Source of the DNA: G963678255 sp963678255
Lineage (GTDB): Bacteria > Cloacimonadota > Cloacimonadia > Cloacimonadales > WRIO01
Assembly: GCA_963678255.2 (NCBI GenBank)
Contig: CAXXTW010000002.1
Span: 1,364,001 to 1,428,000, forward strand
DNA: 64,000 nt
Reading direction: 5' to 3'
The translations under genes were made by a program, and so were the position numbers. Positions 1-7,243 of the stretch are shown in pieces. The first letter of the stretch is position 1. Each line of letters opens with the position of its first letter. The notes beneath the pieces are model-generated. The model was not told the origin of the DNA, did not search any database, and was given only the letters and a program-made list of their open reading frames with translations.

Positions 1-353
1 TTTGGATCGACAATTTTCAAAATCTCTTCCTTAGGGAAAAAGCCTTCATGACGATAAAATTCTTTACCATCTTTATCTAAAAATACTTGAGTTGGGATTA
101 GTTTAATATTGTATTTTTCAGCCATTTCTCTATTCTTATTCACATCATAGAAAATGACTTCTATTTTCTCTTTATATTCAGTTTCAATGTCTTTCATCAC
201 AGGTTGCATCATCTTGCAGGGAACACAGTTTACAGAACCAAGCTCAACAAAAGTTACAATTGGTTTTGTTTTGACAGGTTGATCTTTTGGAAGAGCAAAA
301 AGAGTACAAATTAACGCAATCATAATTAACAATAGATAATTTCTTTTTAACAT
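1..353 (-). CDS. Thioredoxin-family protein, exported (3' end cut by window edge)
   Basis: Reading in from the window edge, this minus-strand frame begins at ATG 353 and gives a hydrophobic signal segment (about residues 1-20), then a thioredoxin fold with the redox motif VNCVPCKMM (CxxC) and the cis-Pro region LIPTQVF. It is presumably a periplasmic disulfide reductase or oxidase that receives electrons from the CcdA-like membrane protein two genes upstream. The start lies one base after the stop of the preceding small thioredoxin gene, so the two are probably translationally coupled. The C-terminus lies outside the window; about 117 codons are visible. The family is clear, the partner is inferred. 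Confidence 0.85.
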   Translation of the reverse strand, partial: MLKRNYLLLIMIALICTLFALPKDQPVKTKPIVTFVELGSVNCVPCKMMQPVMKDIETEYKEKIEVIFYDVNKNREMAEKYNIKLIPTQVFLDKDGKEFYRHEGFFPKEEILKIVDP

Positions 354-354
354 T

Positions 355-594
355 TTAAATTCCTTTTTTTAATAGAGCAATAACATCCGAAGCAGAAAGC
401 AATTTTCCGCTAGAAACAACTTTTTCATCAATAACCAGTGCAGGAGTGGTCATAACCCCATATCCCATAATCTGCTTAATGTCAGTTACTTTTTCAACTG
501 TAGCTTCAATAGAAGCTTCATTTAATGCTTTTTGTACGTTTTCTTCTAATTTTTTACACTTCGTGCAACCACTACCCAATACTTTGATATTCAT
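355..594 (-). CDS. Small thioredoxin-like redox protein (TM0996/MTH895 type)
   Basis: This 79-residue cytosolic protein has the redox motif GSGCTKCKKLEE close to its N-terminus and a YGVMTTPALVIDEKVV segment carrying the cis-proline, the signature of the redox-active-disulfide protein 2 family (about 75-80 residues). I start it at ATG 594, preceded by AAAGGAG, rather than at the longer open frame to 654, because family members begin with MxIKVLG. It sits 11 bases after the CcdA-like gene and 1 base before an exported thioredoxin, matching the known permease-CcdA-thioredoxin gene order in ArsR-controlled operons. Role: thiol transfer; substrate unknown. Confidence 0.85.
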   Translation of the reverse strand: MNIKVLGSGCTKCKKLEENVQKALNEASIEATVEKVTDIKQIMGYGVMTTPALVIDEKVVSSGKLLSASDVIALLKKGI

Positions 595-605
595 AATGAA
601 CTCCT

Positions 606-1301
606 TTATTTTATTGTTAGATATATTCCTGAAATCATCACTAAAACTGCACATATTCTTTTTGATATTAACAAGCCATTTGACTGATTATTCCAATTTA
701 ACAAGTTTTGAACTTTAGAGACTGAGATGCCAGCAAAGACAATCACTAAACAATGCCCTACTGAAAATGCCAGTAAAATTAAAGATGAATGCAACAAATT
801 AGTTTTCGATAGACTAAAAACCAAGGTTAAAACAGGTGCCATAAAAGCAAAAGCACATGGACCTAAAGCTAATCCGAATAATAAACCAACCAAAAAGACA
901 ACACTTTTTTTAGTGCCATCAATTTTTATCTTTGACAAAAAGGAAAATGATCCTATGGGTAGGATATCAAATAATAATACACCTGCAAAGATCAAAGCAA
1001 TCCCAAAAAACAAGTTAGCATGAGGGCCAAGATCACCGATCATTCTTCCCAACAAAGCAGTAATTATCCCAATAATTGCAATGCTTATGAGAATACCAAA
1101 AGAAAATATGAAACTCAAGCTAAAAGCTTCTTTATTGTTTAAGACACGTTTTCCAGTCATTACTGCAACGATCAGAGGGATACCAGACAAATGACAAGGG
1201 CTCAACAAAATGCTTGCCAGTCCCCACACAAAAGAAGCCATTATTGCAATAGTGATATTACCATATAATGCCATATACAAATGATTGAATATATTCTCCA
1301 T
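606..1301 (-). CDS. CcdA/DsbD-like transmembrane thiol-electron carrier
   Basis: This 231-residue, six-helix membrane protein has two conserved cysteines at the expected places, LLSPCHLSG (about Cys36) and LALGPCAFA (about Cys149), one per three-helix repeat. That is the pattern by which CcdA proteins pass reducing equivalents from cytosolic thioredoxin to periplasmic acceptors. It starts one base after the permease gene ends and is followed by two thioredoxin genes, which could be its cytosolic donor and periplasmic acceptor. Length is normal for CcdA. Assignment to the family is strong; the exact target (metal detoxification or cytochrome maturation) is not visible, and no cytochrome genes are nearby. 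Confidence 0.88.
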   Translation of the reverse strand: MENIFNHLYMALYGNITIAIMASFVWGLASILLSPCHLSGIPLIVAVMTGKRVLNNKEAFSLSFIFSFGILISIAIIGIITALLGRMIGDLGPHANLFFGIALIFAGVLLFDILPIGSFSFLSKIKIDGTKKSVVFLVGLLFGLALGPCAFAFMAPVLTLVFSLSKTNLLHSSLILLAFSVGHCLVIVFAGISVSKVQNLLNWNNQSNGLLISKRICAVLVMISGIYLTIK

Positions 1302-1302
1302 A

Positions 1303-2268
1303 TCAAATGATCCAATTAAACAAATAACCAGTAAAAACTATACCTAAACCAACTATTAGAATAAAAATATAGAGAAGTTTTGGTTTTAAAACTCTTCTTA
1401 GTAAGATCATTTCGGGTAAACTAAGTGCTGTCACAGCCATCATAAAGGCAAGACAAGTGCCGAGAGCTACACCCGCACGGGTTAACTCACTGACTAAGGG
1501 AATGATTCCAGCAGCATTTGAGTATAATGGGATGCCAATCAGAACAGCAATTAAAACAGCAAAGGGATTATCTTTTCCGGCAATATGAGCTAAAGCATTT
1601 GCTGGTATCCAGCCATGCATTATACCACCTAAACCAATACCTATCAATACATAGAGAAATATCTTTTTATTTAAATCCAAAGTAAATTGCCAAGCATCTT
1701 TTAGTCTTTCTTTCTGAGATGGTTTTTCAAATTCAGTTTGCTGACCTAACTTCATTTCCCAAACATAATCTTCGACATGTTTTTCAAGTTTTAAACGACC
1801 CATAACCATTCCACTTATAATGGCAATCACTTCTCCAGACAATACATAAATCAAGGCAATTTTCCAACCAAAGAGAACATACAACATACCCAAAGCCACC
1901 TCATTTACCATAGGTGCTGCAATAAGATAAGTGAAAGTCACACCAAGAGGAATGCCCGCCTCAACAAAACCAATAAATAATGGAACTGCTGAGCATGAGC
2001 AAAAAGGAGTTACTATACCTAGTAATCCAGCCAGAATGTGACCAACAAAAGTACCACCTTTTCTTTTAGAGAGGATTGCTCTTGTTCTTTCGGGAGGAAA
2101 ATAACTTCTGATGTACGTTATAGAAAAGATAATCAAACTAAGAAGGACAAAGATCTTCACCGTATCAAAGATGAAGAATTGCAGAGCAGAAGCCCAAGGC
2201 GATGTTTCAGGTAAAGCTAATAACTTATAGACTAAATATTTGGTGTAAGTTTCCCAAAGACTAAACAT
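1303..2268 (-). CDS. Permease of the YraQ/ArsP family (PF03773 type)
   Basis: This 321-residue polytopic protein contains the family hallmark TPFCSCSAVPLFIG (Cys90 and Cys92), followed by a region with conserved AAPMVNEVAL, and a second half with PLYSNAAGIIPL and LALGTCLAFMMAVTALSLPEM. Members are putative metalloid or organo-metal exporters, and several genomes place them after arsR and before thioredoxin-like genes, as here. The start overlaps the arsR 3' region closely (7-base gap) with GTGAGGAAATT as ribosome site. Transport of arsenicals, copper or another thiophilic ion is inferred from the Cys motif and the regulator, not shown. Confidence 0.87.
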   Translation of the reverse strand: MFSLWETYTKYLVYKLLALPETSPWASALQFFIFDTVKIFVLLSLIIFSITYIRSYFPPERTRAILSKRKGGTFVGHILAGLLGIVTPFCSCSAVPLFIGFVEAGIPLGVTFTYLIAAPMVNEVALGMLYVLFGWKIALIYVLSGEVIAIISGMVMGRLKLEKHVEDYVWEMKLGQQTEFEKPSQKERLKDAWQFTLDLNKKIFLYVLIGIGLGGIMHGWIPANALAHIAGKDNPFAVLIAVLIGIPLYSNAAGIIPLVSELTRAGVALGTCLAFMMAVTALSLPEMILLRRVLKPKLLYIFILIVGLGIVFTGYLFNWII

Positions 2269-2275
2269 AATTTCC

Positions 2276-2551
2276 TCACTTAACCTTTGTCATACATTGG
2301 TAAAAATCAAGAACACAAGGGCATTTTAAGGAATAAAAAACCTGATTGTTCACTTTATTGGAAGACACTAGACCAGCATTTTTCAAAACAGATAAATGCT
2401 TTGAAACCGTGGAAATATCAAATTTGATCAATTCAGTTAATTCGCAAACACAGTGATCCTTTTCTTTAAGCAAATCCAAGATATATAATCTGGTAGGATG
2501 AGCCATTGCTTTCATAATGACAGTCATTTCTTCATATTTATTCATATTCAT
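2276..2551 (-). CDS. ArsR/SmtB-family metal-responsive repressor
   Basis: This 91-residue winged-helix protein has AMAHPTRLYILDLLKE (helix 1-2 region), a recognition helix DISTVSKHLSVLKNAGLV and a wing. It carries a DHCVCEL motif (Cys34, Cys36) at the position of the ArsR alpha-3 metal site, plus a C-terminal KCPC pair (Cys77, Cys79), so it probably senses As(III), Sb(III) or a soft metal by thiol ligation. It is the first gene of a five-gene minus-strand set (permease, CcdA, two thioredoxins). A perfect 13-bp palindrome lies 21 bases upstream of its start and is the likely autoregulatory operator. Confidence 0.92.
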   Translation of the reverse strand: MNMNKYEEMTVIMKAMAHPTRLYILDLLKEKDHCVCELTELIKFDISTVSKHLSVLKNAGLVSSNKVNNQVFYSLKCPCVLDFYQCMTKVK

Positions 2552-2570
2552 AATACCAACCTCTTATTGA

Positions 2571-2599
2571 CTATTTGGCAAATAAGGAAAATAGGTCAA
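2571..2599 (-). promoter_or_regulatory. Probable arsR operator and promoter
   Basis: The perfect palindrome TATTTG-G-CAAATA occupies 2572-2584, in the 75-base gap between the Rrf2 gene and arsR. On the minus strand a TTGACC (-35-like) sits at 2599-2594, so a bound dimer would cover the spacer and -10 region. The -10 itself is poor (AAATAG or AATAGT), so promoter placement is tentative, while the palindrome is plain in the sequence. Confidence 0.55.
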
Positions 2600-2626
2600 G
2601 TTATTTTTTCTAAAACAGTAGTAAAT

Positions 2627-3019
2627 TTATAATAAATCTGCAAGAGTTGTATTTTTTAAATGAATTTGAATAGTATTATTCAGAAGATTCCAATATTTTA
2701 TTGATTTGCAGTTCAAAGAGTTAGAGCAAACAGGATTGTTTTCCAAGCATTCCATAATATTTTCGCCCTCAAAGATCACATAAATATCAAACAATTTGAT
2801 ATCCTTAGGGTCTTTGGTTAAAACATATCCAGAGTGAACCCCATTAAAAGTGGTAATCAGATCATTTTGTTTTAACGAAATGACGATTTGACTCAAGTAT
2901 TTTTCAGATATATTTTCGGAAAGTGCAATATCTTTGAGATATACAGCATGATTTGGATAAGCATCTGCTAAGTCTAACAACATTCTTAAAGCATATCTGG
3001 TTTTGGTATTTACTTTCAT
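2627..3019 (-). CDS. Rrf2-family regulator with three cysteines (possible Fe-S sensor)
   Basis: This 130-residue protein has the Rrf2 winged helix (TRYALRMLLDLADA, then ISEKYLSQIVISLKQNDLI) and a cluster-binding loop with Cys91, Cys98 and Cys104, nearly the spacing of IscR and NsrR. It may sense iron-sulfur status, nitric oxide or redox state. I start at ATG 3019 because the longer frame to 3055 lacks family residues. That ATG is one base past the TAG of the FMN-binding-like gene, so the regulator is co-transcribed at the end of the ABC/YtkA/barrel operon and may control it. The exact ligand is not readable from sequence. Confidence 0.85.
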   Translation of the reverse strand: MKVNTKTRYALRMLLDLADAYPNHAVYLKDIALSENISEKYLSQIVISLKQNDLITTFNGVHSGYVLTKDPKDIKLFDIYVIFEGENIMECLENNPVCSNSLNCKSIKYWNLLNNTIQIHLKNTTLADLL

Positions 3020-3020
3020 A

Positions 3021-3638
3021 CTATTTCCAGAACTTATTATTCCACAAAAATTCATCCATAAGAATGAGGTTTTTTTTCACAGCTCTCAAAATAATGTTAA
3101 AATCATCATTATTTTTATCCGAATGCTTAATATTCTTAAAACTTTCTATTTTATGTTTTGGATCATAATCTTTAAAATCATTTAGACTAAGGTTTTTAAA
3201 TTGAGAAGAGAACTTATTGTCACGCCAGAGTTTTGCCGTAGGAGAAGTCATTTTCTGAATATAGAAATTTTGAATTATTCCATCTTGATTGGCTGCCAGA
3301 AACACTTGAATCCCACCGTAGTGACCTTTTTGATTGACTCCATGAATATAACCTATCACTTCTTTATTTTTATAGATTGTGTACATCGTGTATGGCACAT
3401 CCATCGTTTCATAAGCTCCAGTAAATTTGTCACCCAATTTAGTCTCAATTGCATTTAAAAGCTTAGTTCCACCTTTACTTTTAATATTTACATAAGCAGT
3501 TTTATAACTAGTTGAGTTTGGGAAAAACCTTTTGACATCTCTATCAGGGTCATTTAAATCACAACCGGTTGCAGCATAAAGATGAATCTGCACGAATACT
3601 AGCAAACCAAACAGATAGAGTATTTTGTTTCTTTTCAT
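3021..3638 (-). CDS. Exported protein resembling FMN-binding domain proteins
   Basis: The 205-residue protein has a signal peptide (residues 1-22, followed by ATGC, so either signal peptidase I cleavage or a weak lipobox). The central part, HYGGIQVFLAANQDGIIQNF then QKMTSPTAKLWRDN, resembles the FMN_bind fold of RnfG/NosR, where the flavin is attached to a Thr/Ser after a glycine-rich strand. That assignment is moderate only; I do not see the canonical SGAT motif. Its ATG overlaps the stop of the barrel gene (TAATG) and its stop abuts the Rrf2 start, so all three are coupled. A periplasmic electron-transfer role in the operon is inferred. Confidence 0.55.
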   Translation of the reverse strand: MKRNKILYLFGLLVFVQIHLYAATGCDLNDPDRDVKRFFPNSTSYKTAYVNIKSKGGTKLLNAIETKLGDKFTGAYETMDVPYTMYTIYKNKEVIGYIHGVNQKGHYGGIQVFLAANQDGIIQNFYIQKMTSPTAKLWRDNKFSSQFKNLSLNDFKDYDPKHKIESFKNIKHSDKNNDDFNIILRAVKKNLILMDEFLWNNKFWK

Positions 3639-4633
3639 TATAAACTCCCTGTAAAAATGTTTTTGTAGAAATATATTTGAAAGATGGCGTAATTATCATT
3701 AGCATCATAGTCATGTTCAAATAAGGTACGCAGAGTAATATCGGGGTGGAGTCTGTAAGAAACTCCTAGAGCTAATTTTAGATTATCATTCCCTTCAGAT
3801 TTAACCCATACAGGTTGAATATCAAACTTTAACTTATTTTCTTCCATAAGATTAAGAGTTTGTCTGAACATCAAAGCTTTGATATTTGTATTTTCTTTTT
3901 TTCCAAGAATAATATCTACATTAGATTCGAAATAATTCCATAAATATCTTCCATCAAGACCAAGATAGTTCGAGGTCATTAGATGATCATTCATCAAATG
4001 ATATCCATGAGTATCAAGATTTTCACCATGAAATAGGGAGACACCAAAGGTATAGTTTTCTTCATTGATATATCCATATCCATAACGACCAGCGACAAGA
4101 TAGTTATCTTTTATATAAAAAGGCATTCCTGAGCCTAAAGTAGCAGAAACATTTAAATTGCTTTTATCAAATTCTTTATATAATGAAGCACCCCAATCTC
4201 TATCATAACCCATACCGTGCATAGAGAAATTATGTAAGAGCAAGGCATGATTATCAGTATAACTATTAAAGCCAAAAGCAGGCTTTATATGCCCGATAGA
4301 GAGATCAGCAATTGAACCTTTGTATTTAAAAAAAGCATTATAAAACTGATGTTCAAACTTTTGATTTCCATTTTCATTCCAAGCAAGTCTATATTGAAGA
4401 GAAAAAGAGCCAATATTTCTATTAGAATTTGAAATGTTTAGTAAATAATCAAATCCAAGTGAAGGTTTCTGCATTTCGCTTTTTTGACTATCAGAATAGT
4501 AGATTAGTTTATCAGTTTTGTCATGATAACCAATAATACCCTGACCTTCAAGATTGAAAATCATGTCATTTGCAATTAGGTTTTCAATCATAGTCAGAAA
4601 CATCAGCAAACTGAACCATGCAAATTTCTTCAT
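3638..4633 (-). CDS. Outer-membrane beta-barrel (porin-like) protein
   Basis: This 331-residue protein has a signal peptide (residues 1-22). The mature region consists of short alternating amphipathic strands rich in Tyr, Phe, Asn and Gly (for example FSLQYRLAWNENGNQ and DITLRTLFEHDYDAND), and it closes with aromatic-rich strands near the C-terminus (IFQIYFYKN). This is typical of 14-18-strand barrels. I cannot name a family. It lies between the YtkA-like and FMN-binding-like genes with a stable mRNA hairpin just before it, suggesting it supplies an outer-membrane route or anchor for the same system. The ribosome site is GAAGG before ATG. Confidence 0.65.
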   Translation of the reverse strand: MKKFAWFSLLMFLTMIENLIANDMIFNLEGQGIIGYHDKTDKLIYYSDSQKSEMQKPSLGFDYLLNISNSNRNIGSFSLQYRLAWNENGNQKFEHQFYNAFFKYKGSIADLSIGHIKPAFGFNSYTDNHALLLHNFSMHGMGYDRDWGASLYKEFDKSNLNVSATLGSGMPFYIKDNYLVAGRYGYGYINEENYTFGVSLFHGENLDTHGYHLMNDHLMTSNYLGLDGRYLWNYFESNVDIILGKKENTNIKALMFRQTLNLMEENKLKFDIQPVWVKSEGNDNLKLALGVSYRLHPDITLRTLFEHDYDANDNYAIFQIYFYKNIFTGSL

Positions 4634-4652
4634 TATAGCCTTCTTTTTGTAG

Positions 4653-4682
4653 CACAGAACGACGAATAAACGCCGTTCTGTG
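4653..4682 (-). other. Intercistronic mRNA hairpin
   Basis: CACAGAACG (4653-4661) and CGTTCTGTG (4674-4682) are perfect inverted repeats; on the minus-strand RNA the stem extends inward by GCG/CGT with one G-U pair to about 12 bp with a six-base loop. It lies between the YtkA-like gene and the barrel gene, 20 bases before the barrel's ATG, and has no U-run. It is therefore more likely an mRNA processing/stability element or translational control than a terminator. Confidence 0.7.
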
Positions 4683-4704
4683 TATAATAATTAATCCAAT
4701 GTTA

Positions 4705-5178
4705 TTACAAACTCAAAGTATATTTACCATTAAGAAGAGGTTGATCTTTATAGAAAATCTCAATACAGACTTCCCAATCACCTCTCATCACAAAATCCAT
4801 TGGAGCAACAAAATCACCCTTTTTGTTTAAAACTAGTTCTTTTGAACCGCTACTATGAGCACCTTTCATAGATGGCATATCTAACGTAGCTTTAATCACA
4901 TAATTTTTAGTATCAAGTTTGTTTAAGTCTTTTATGGTGACTTTCAGAACATTTGGACCAAGCTTAACTTTGTCAGCAAACTGCCAAGCAAATTCATTAC
5001 CATCAGTCAGTTTAATAGTTTTTCCAGGTTTTGGCAAATTAGAGCAATGAACTATAGCAGTTTTCCCATCAGCAGGTGGTGCACCTTTTTTGTTATGAAA
5101 AGGACATTCTTCTCCAAAAAGCATAGTTCCGGCAAACACAGCCACAGTTAACAGTGTAAATACATGTTTTAATCTCAT
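4705..5178 (-). CDS. YtkA/FixH-like periplasmic protein
   Basis: This 157-residue exported protein has a signal peptide (1-22), then EECPFHNKKG (Cys25, His28), a second Cys at 45, and a C-terminal immunoglobulin-like fold. The fold has PSMKGAHSSGS and MRGDWEVCIEIFYKD, which correspond to the AMxGMxHxG and PGxWxVxV motifs of YtkA-like (PF13115) proteins. Such proteins are often found with copper or heavy-metal efflux components. The Cys/His-rich N-terminus suggests metal binding, an inference. It follows the ABC ATPase gene by 10 bases (start preceded by AAAGGAG) and precedes the barrel gene. Confidence 0.65.
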   Translation of the reverse strand: MRLKHVFTLLTVAVFAGTMLFGEECPFHNKKGAPPADGKTAIVHCSNLPKPGKTIKLTDGNEFAWQFADKVKLGPNVLKVTIKDLNKLDTKNYVIKATLDMPSMKGAHSSGSKELVLNKKGDFVAPMDFVMRGDWEVCIEIFYKDQPLLNGKYTLSL

Positions 5179-5188
5179 TATTTCTCCT

Positions 5189-5878
5189 TTATTTTATAGA
5201 ATGGATTTTACCATCTTGAATTTCAATTTGTTTTTTTGCCATAGCAGCCAAATGCAAATTATGAGTGACCAGAATAATACTTATATTTAATTTTTCATTT
5301 AAATCTCTTAAGAGTAATCCAATTTCATCACTACGCTTACTATCAAGATTTCCTGTTGGTTCGTCAGCAAGCAATATTTTGGGTTTGTTTACCAAAGCTC
5401 TTGCAATGGCAACTCTTTGCATCTCACCACCAGATAGTTGACTGGGTAAATGATTCAATCGATGATTAATCCCTAAAAAATCCAAGATACTCATAATGTC
5501 TTCTTCCCCACCTTTTTTTTGATAAAAGGTATGAGGTAAAAAGATGTTTTCTTTCACAGTCAGAGTTGGAATAAGGAAGAACTTTTGAAAGATATATCCA
5601 TAGTTTTCTCTTCGAATGATAGATAATTTTTTTTCACTGTATGTAGTTTTAGAATTAAAAATGATCTGATCATTAATTTGTAATTCTCCATCAGTAGGAT
5701 TATCCAATGCACCCAGCAAGTTAATTAGAGTTGTTTTACCTGAACCAGATGGACCGGTAATTGAGATGAAGTCTCTATCTAATAGTTCAAAATTGATGTG
5801 ATTCACAGCATAGATCGTTTCAGATCCTCTAGTATATTTTTTTACAAGATTATCTGCTTTAATTATTGGCGTTTTCAT
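5189..5878 (-). CDS. ABC exporter ATPase, LolD/MacB class
   Basis: This 229-residue nucleotide-binding domain is complete: Walker A GPSGSGKTT (about 41-49), Q-loop in YGYIFQKFFLIP, signature LSGGEMQRVAIARAL (about 143-157), Walker B KILLADEPTGNLD, and H-loop VTHN. The LADEPTGNLD string and the short length are typical of the LolD/MacB/FtsE group that pairs with FtsX-type permeases. The permease gene is immediately upstream and overlaps it by 4 bases. The complex would be a mechanotransmission-type ABC transporter working on a periplasmic or lipid substrate rather than an importer; the substrate is unknown. Confidence 0.93.
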   Translation of the reverse strand: MKTPIIKADNLVKKYTRGSETIYAVNHINFELLDRDFISITGPSGSGKTTLINLLGALDNPTDGELQINDQIIFNSKTTYSEKKLSIIRRENYGYIFQKFFLIPTLTVKENIFLPHTFYQKKGGEEDIMSILDFLGINHRLNHLPSQLSGGEMQRVAIARALVNKPKILLADEPTGNLDSKRSDEIGLLLRDLNEKLNISIILVTHNLHLAAMAKKQIEIQDGKIHSIK

Positions 5879-7065
5879 GAGTTATCCTCCATTCTAATGG
5901 CTTCTAAAGGTCTAATTTTAGAGGCTTTGTAAGCAGGGTAAATCCCACTAATCACCCCAATAGCACTGATAATTAAGACAGATTTTAGAACAAGAAGAAT
6001 ATTCAGGCTAATTAAATTTCCATTTGGGGTATAGGGAAGAATTAAACGAATCAGATAATCAACTAAATCAGAAGTAATGAGTGCCATTATCGTTCCTAAA
6101 ACTCCACCTGCTAAACTCACAATAATTGTTTCTGTCCAGATTAGTTTAAAGATATCAGAAGCCATAGCACCCATACTTTTTAGGATACCGATTTCCTGAT
6201 AACGTTCTAAAACAGACATTAAAACAGTGTTAATCACACCAACCATAGCAATCAGGATGGCAATGATGGCAATTGCTGTCACCATGACTCTCGCAGTGGA
6301 GATCAAATTGCTTATCGTTTCTTTGACCTGAGACATAGAAACCACTTGAACATCTGGTAATTTATATAATTTTTCTTCTAAATTGGTAATGGAGTCATCA
6401 TTCTTAACCTTTATGCCAATGGCAGTAAGCTTATTTTCCATACTGAAAATCTTTTGAACAGTGCCTAAAGGCAAGAAGATTGTCCCGTCATCTTGGGTTC
6501 CACTTCTTTCAAGAATGCCTACAACTTTAACAGTAACATTTTTTTCAGGGATGAATATCATATCGCCGACATCGCGTTGTTCTAATTCAGCAGATTCATA
6601 ACCAATAACAGCTTCCATAGCCAGATTTGATTTGAACCATTCTCCTTTATGCATTTTTAAATAAGGTTTCATTTTTGGAAAGGATAAGGGATCAATGCCC
6701 AAATAGCCATTAATTCCACCGCTTTCACCTTTATTTGGATCGAAAACTACCTGCATCAACATAGGTGTGACAGAGCTAATTTCATCGTGTACTTTTAAAG
6801 AATCAATCATATCATCAGTAAAGTATTTTAAGCCTGTCCCCCCTTTTAGCATAAGTGTTGCAGCTTCATAAGGACAACCTTTTGCAGTAAGTAAAACCTG
6901 ATAGCCCATATTGTCAATATCATGGTTTAATGATTTCCTAAACCCCTCATTAAAGCCAAACAGACTCAACAGGACCCAGGTGGATAAGGCTAAACCAATA
7001 ACAGTTAAAAGTGTACGTACCTTTTTACGAAGTAGGTTTTTCCAAGCCACTTTATAAATTTGCAT
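5875..7065 (-). CDS. ABC exporter permease, FtsX/MacB type
   Basis: This 396-residue permease has one N-terminal transmembrane helix (about 20-40), a large periplasmic MacB_PCD domain (about 45-265), then three helices in an FtsX domain (about 270-390, with IGILKSMGAMASDIFKLIW and the C-terminal YPAYKASKIRPLEAIR). An unusual conserved-looking AKGCPYEAATLM segment with Cys64 sits at the start of the periplasmic domain and could bind metal or form a disulfide. Start at ATG 7065, preceded by AAGGAG. It is the first gene of the ABC-ATPase-YtkA-barrel-FMN-Rrf2 set. Confidence 0.92.
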   Translation of the reverse strand: MQIYKVAWKNLLRKKVRTLLTVIGLALSTWVLLSLFGFNEGFRKSLNHDIDNMGYQVLLTAKGCPYEAATLMLKGGTGLKYFTDDMIDSLKVHDEISSVTPMLMQVVFDPNKGESGGINGYLGIDPLSFPKMKPYLKMHKGEWFKSNLAMEAVIGYESAELEQRDVGDMIFIPEKNVTVKVVGILERSGTQDDGTIFLPLGTVQKIFSMENKLTAIGIKVKNDDSITNLEEKLYKLPDVQVVSMSQVKETISNLISTARVMVTAIAIIAILIAMVGVINTVLMSVLERYQEIGILKSMGAMASDIFKLIWTETIIVSLAGGVLGTIMALITSDLVDYLIRLILPYTPNGNLISLNILLVLKSVLIISAIGVISGIYPAYKASKIRPLEAIRMEDNS

Positions 7066-7081
7066 TATCACTCCTTTCAAC

Positions 7082-7123
7082 ACTACCTTATTAGTAGTAT
7101 AATCTAAATACAATTAAAGACAA
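7082..7123 (-). promoter_or_regulatory. Candidate promoter of the ABC/YtkA operon with inverted repeat
   Basis: On the minus strand TTGTCT (7123-7118) and TATACT (7101-7096) are separated by 16 bases, upstream of the FtsX permease start at 7065. An inverted repeat ACTAC-N7-GTAGT (7082-7098) overlaps the -10 and likely start point, a reasonable repressor site. The Rrf2 protein encoded at the end of the operon is the obvious candidate to bind it, but that link is inference. Confidence 0.45.
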
Positions 7124-7185
7124 GTAATCCTGCGAATTATTTGATTTTTTTTAATTAAATGTATTTAATAAGTGAAAGTGAAGAT

Positions 7186-7223
7186 AAAAAACAGTAGGAT
7201 AAGCCACTCTTATCCTACTGTTT
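7186..7223 (-). terminator. Rho-independent terminator of rsgA
   Basis: A 15-bp perfect stem (7189-7203 with 7209-7223), containing ACAGTAGGATAAG, and a five-base loop lie 20 bases past the rsgA stop. The stem is followed on the minus strand by a run of T. Confidence 0.9.
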
Positions 7224-7243
7224 ATATTAGTAATTGTTATTTT

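Noticed and set aside
446..1023. Plus-strand open frames opposite the thioredoxin and CcdA genes
   Set aside because: They mirror the real minus-strand genes, have no ribosome sites and no recognisable domain.
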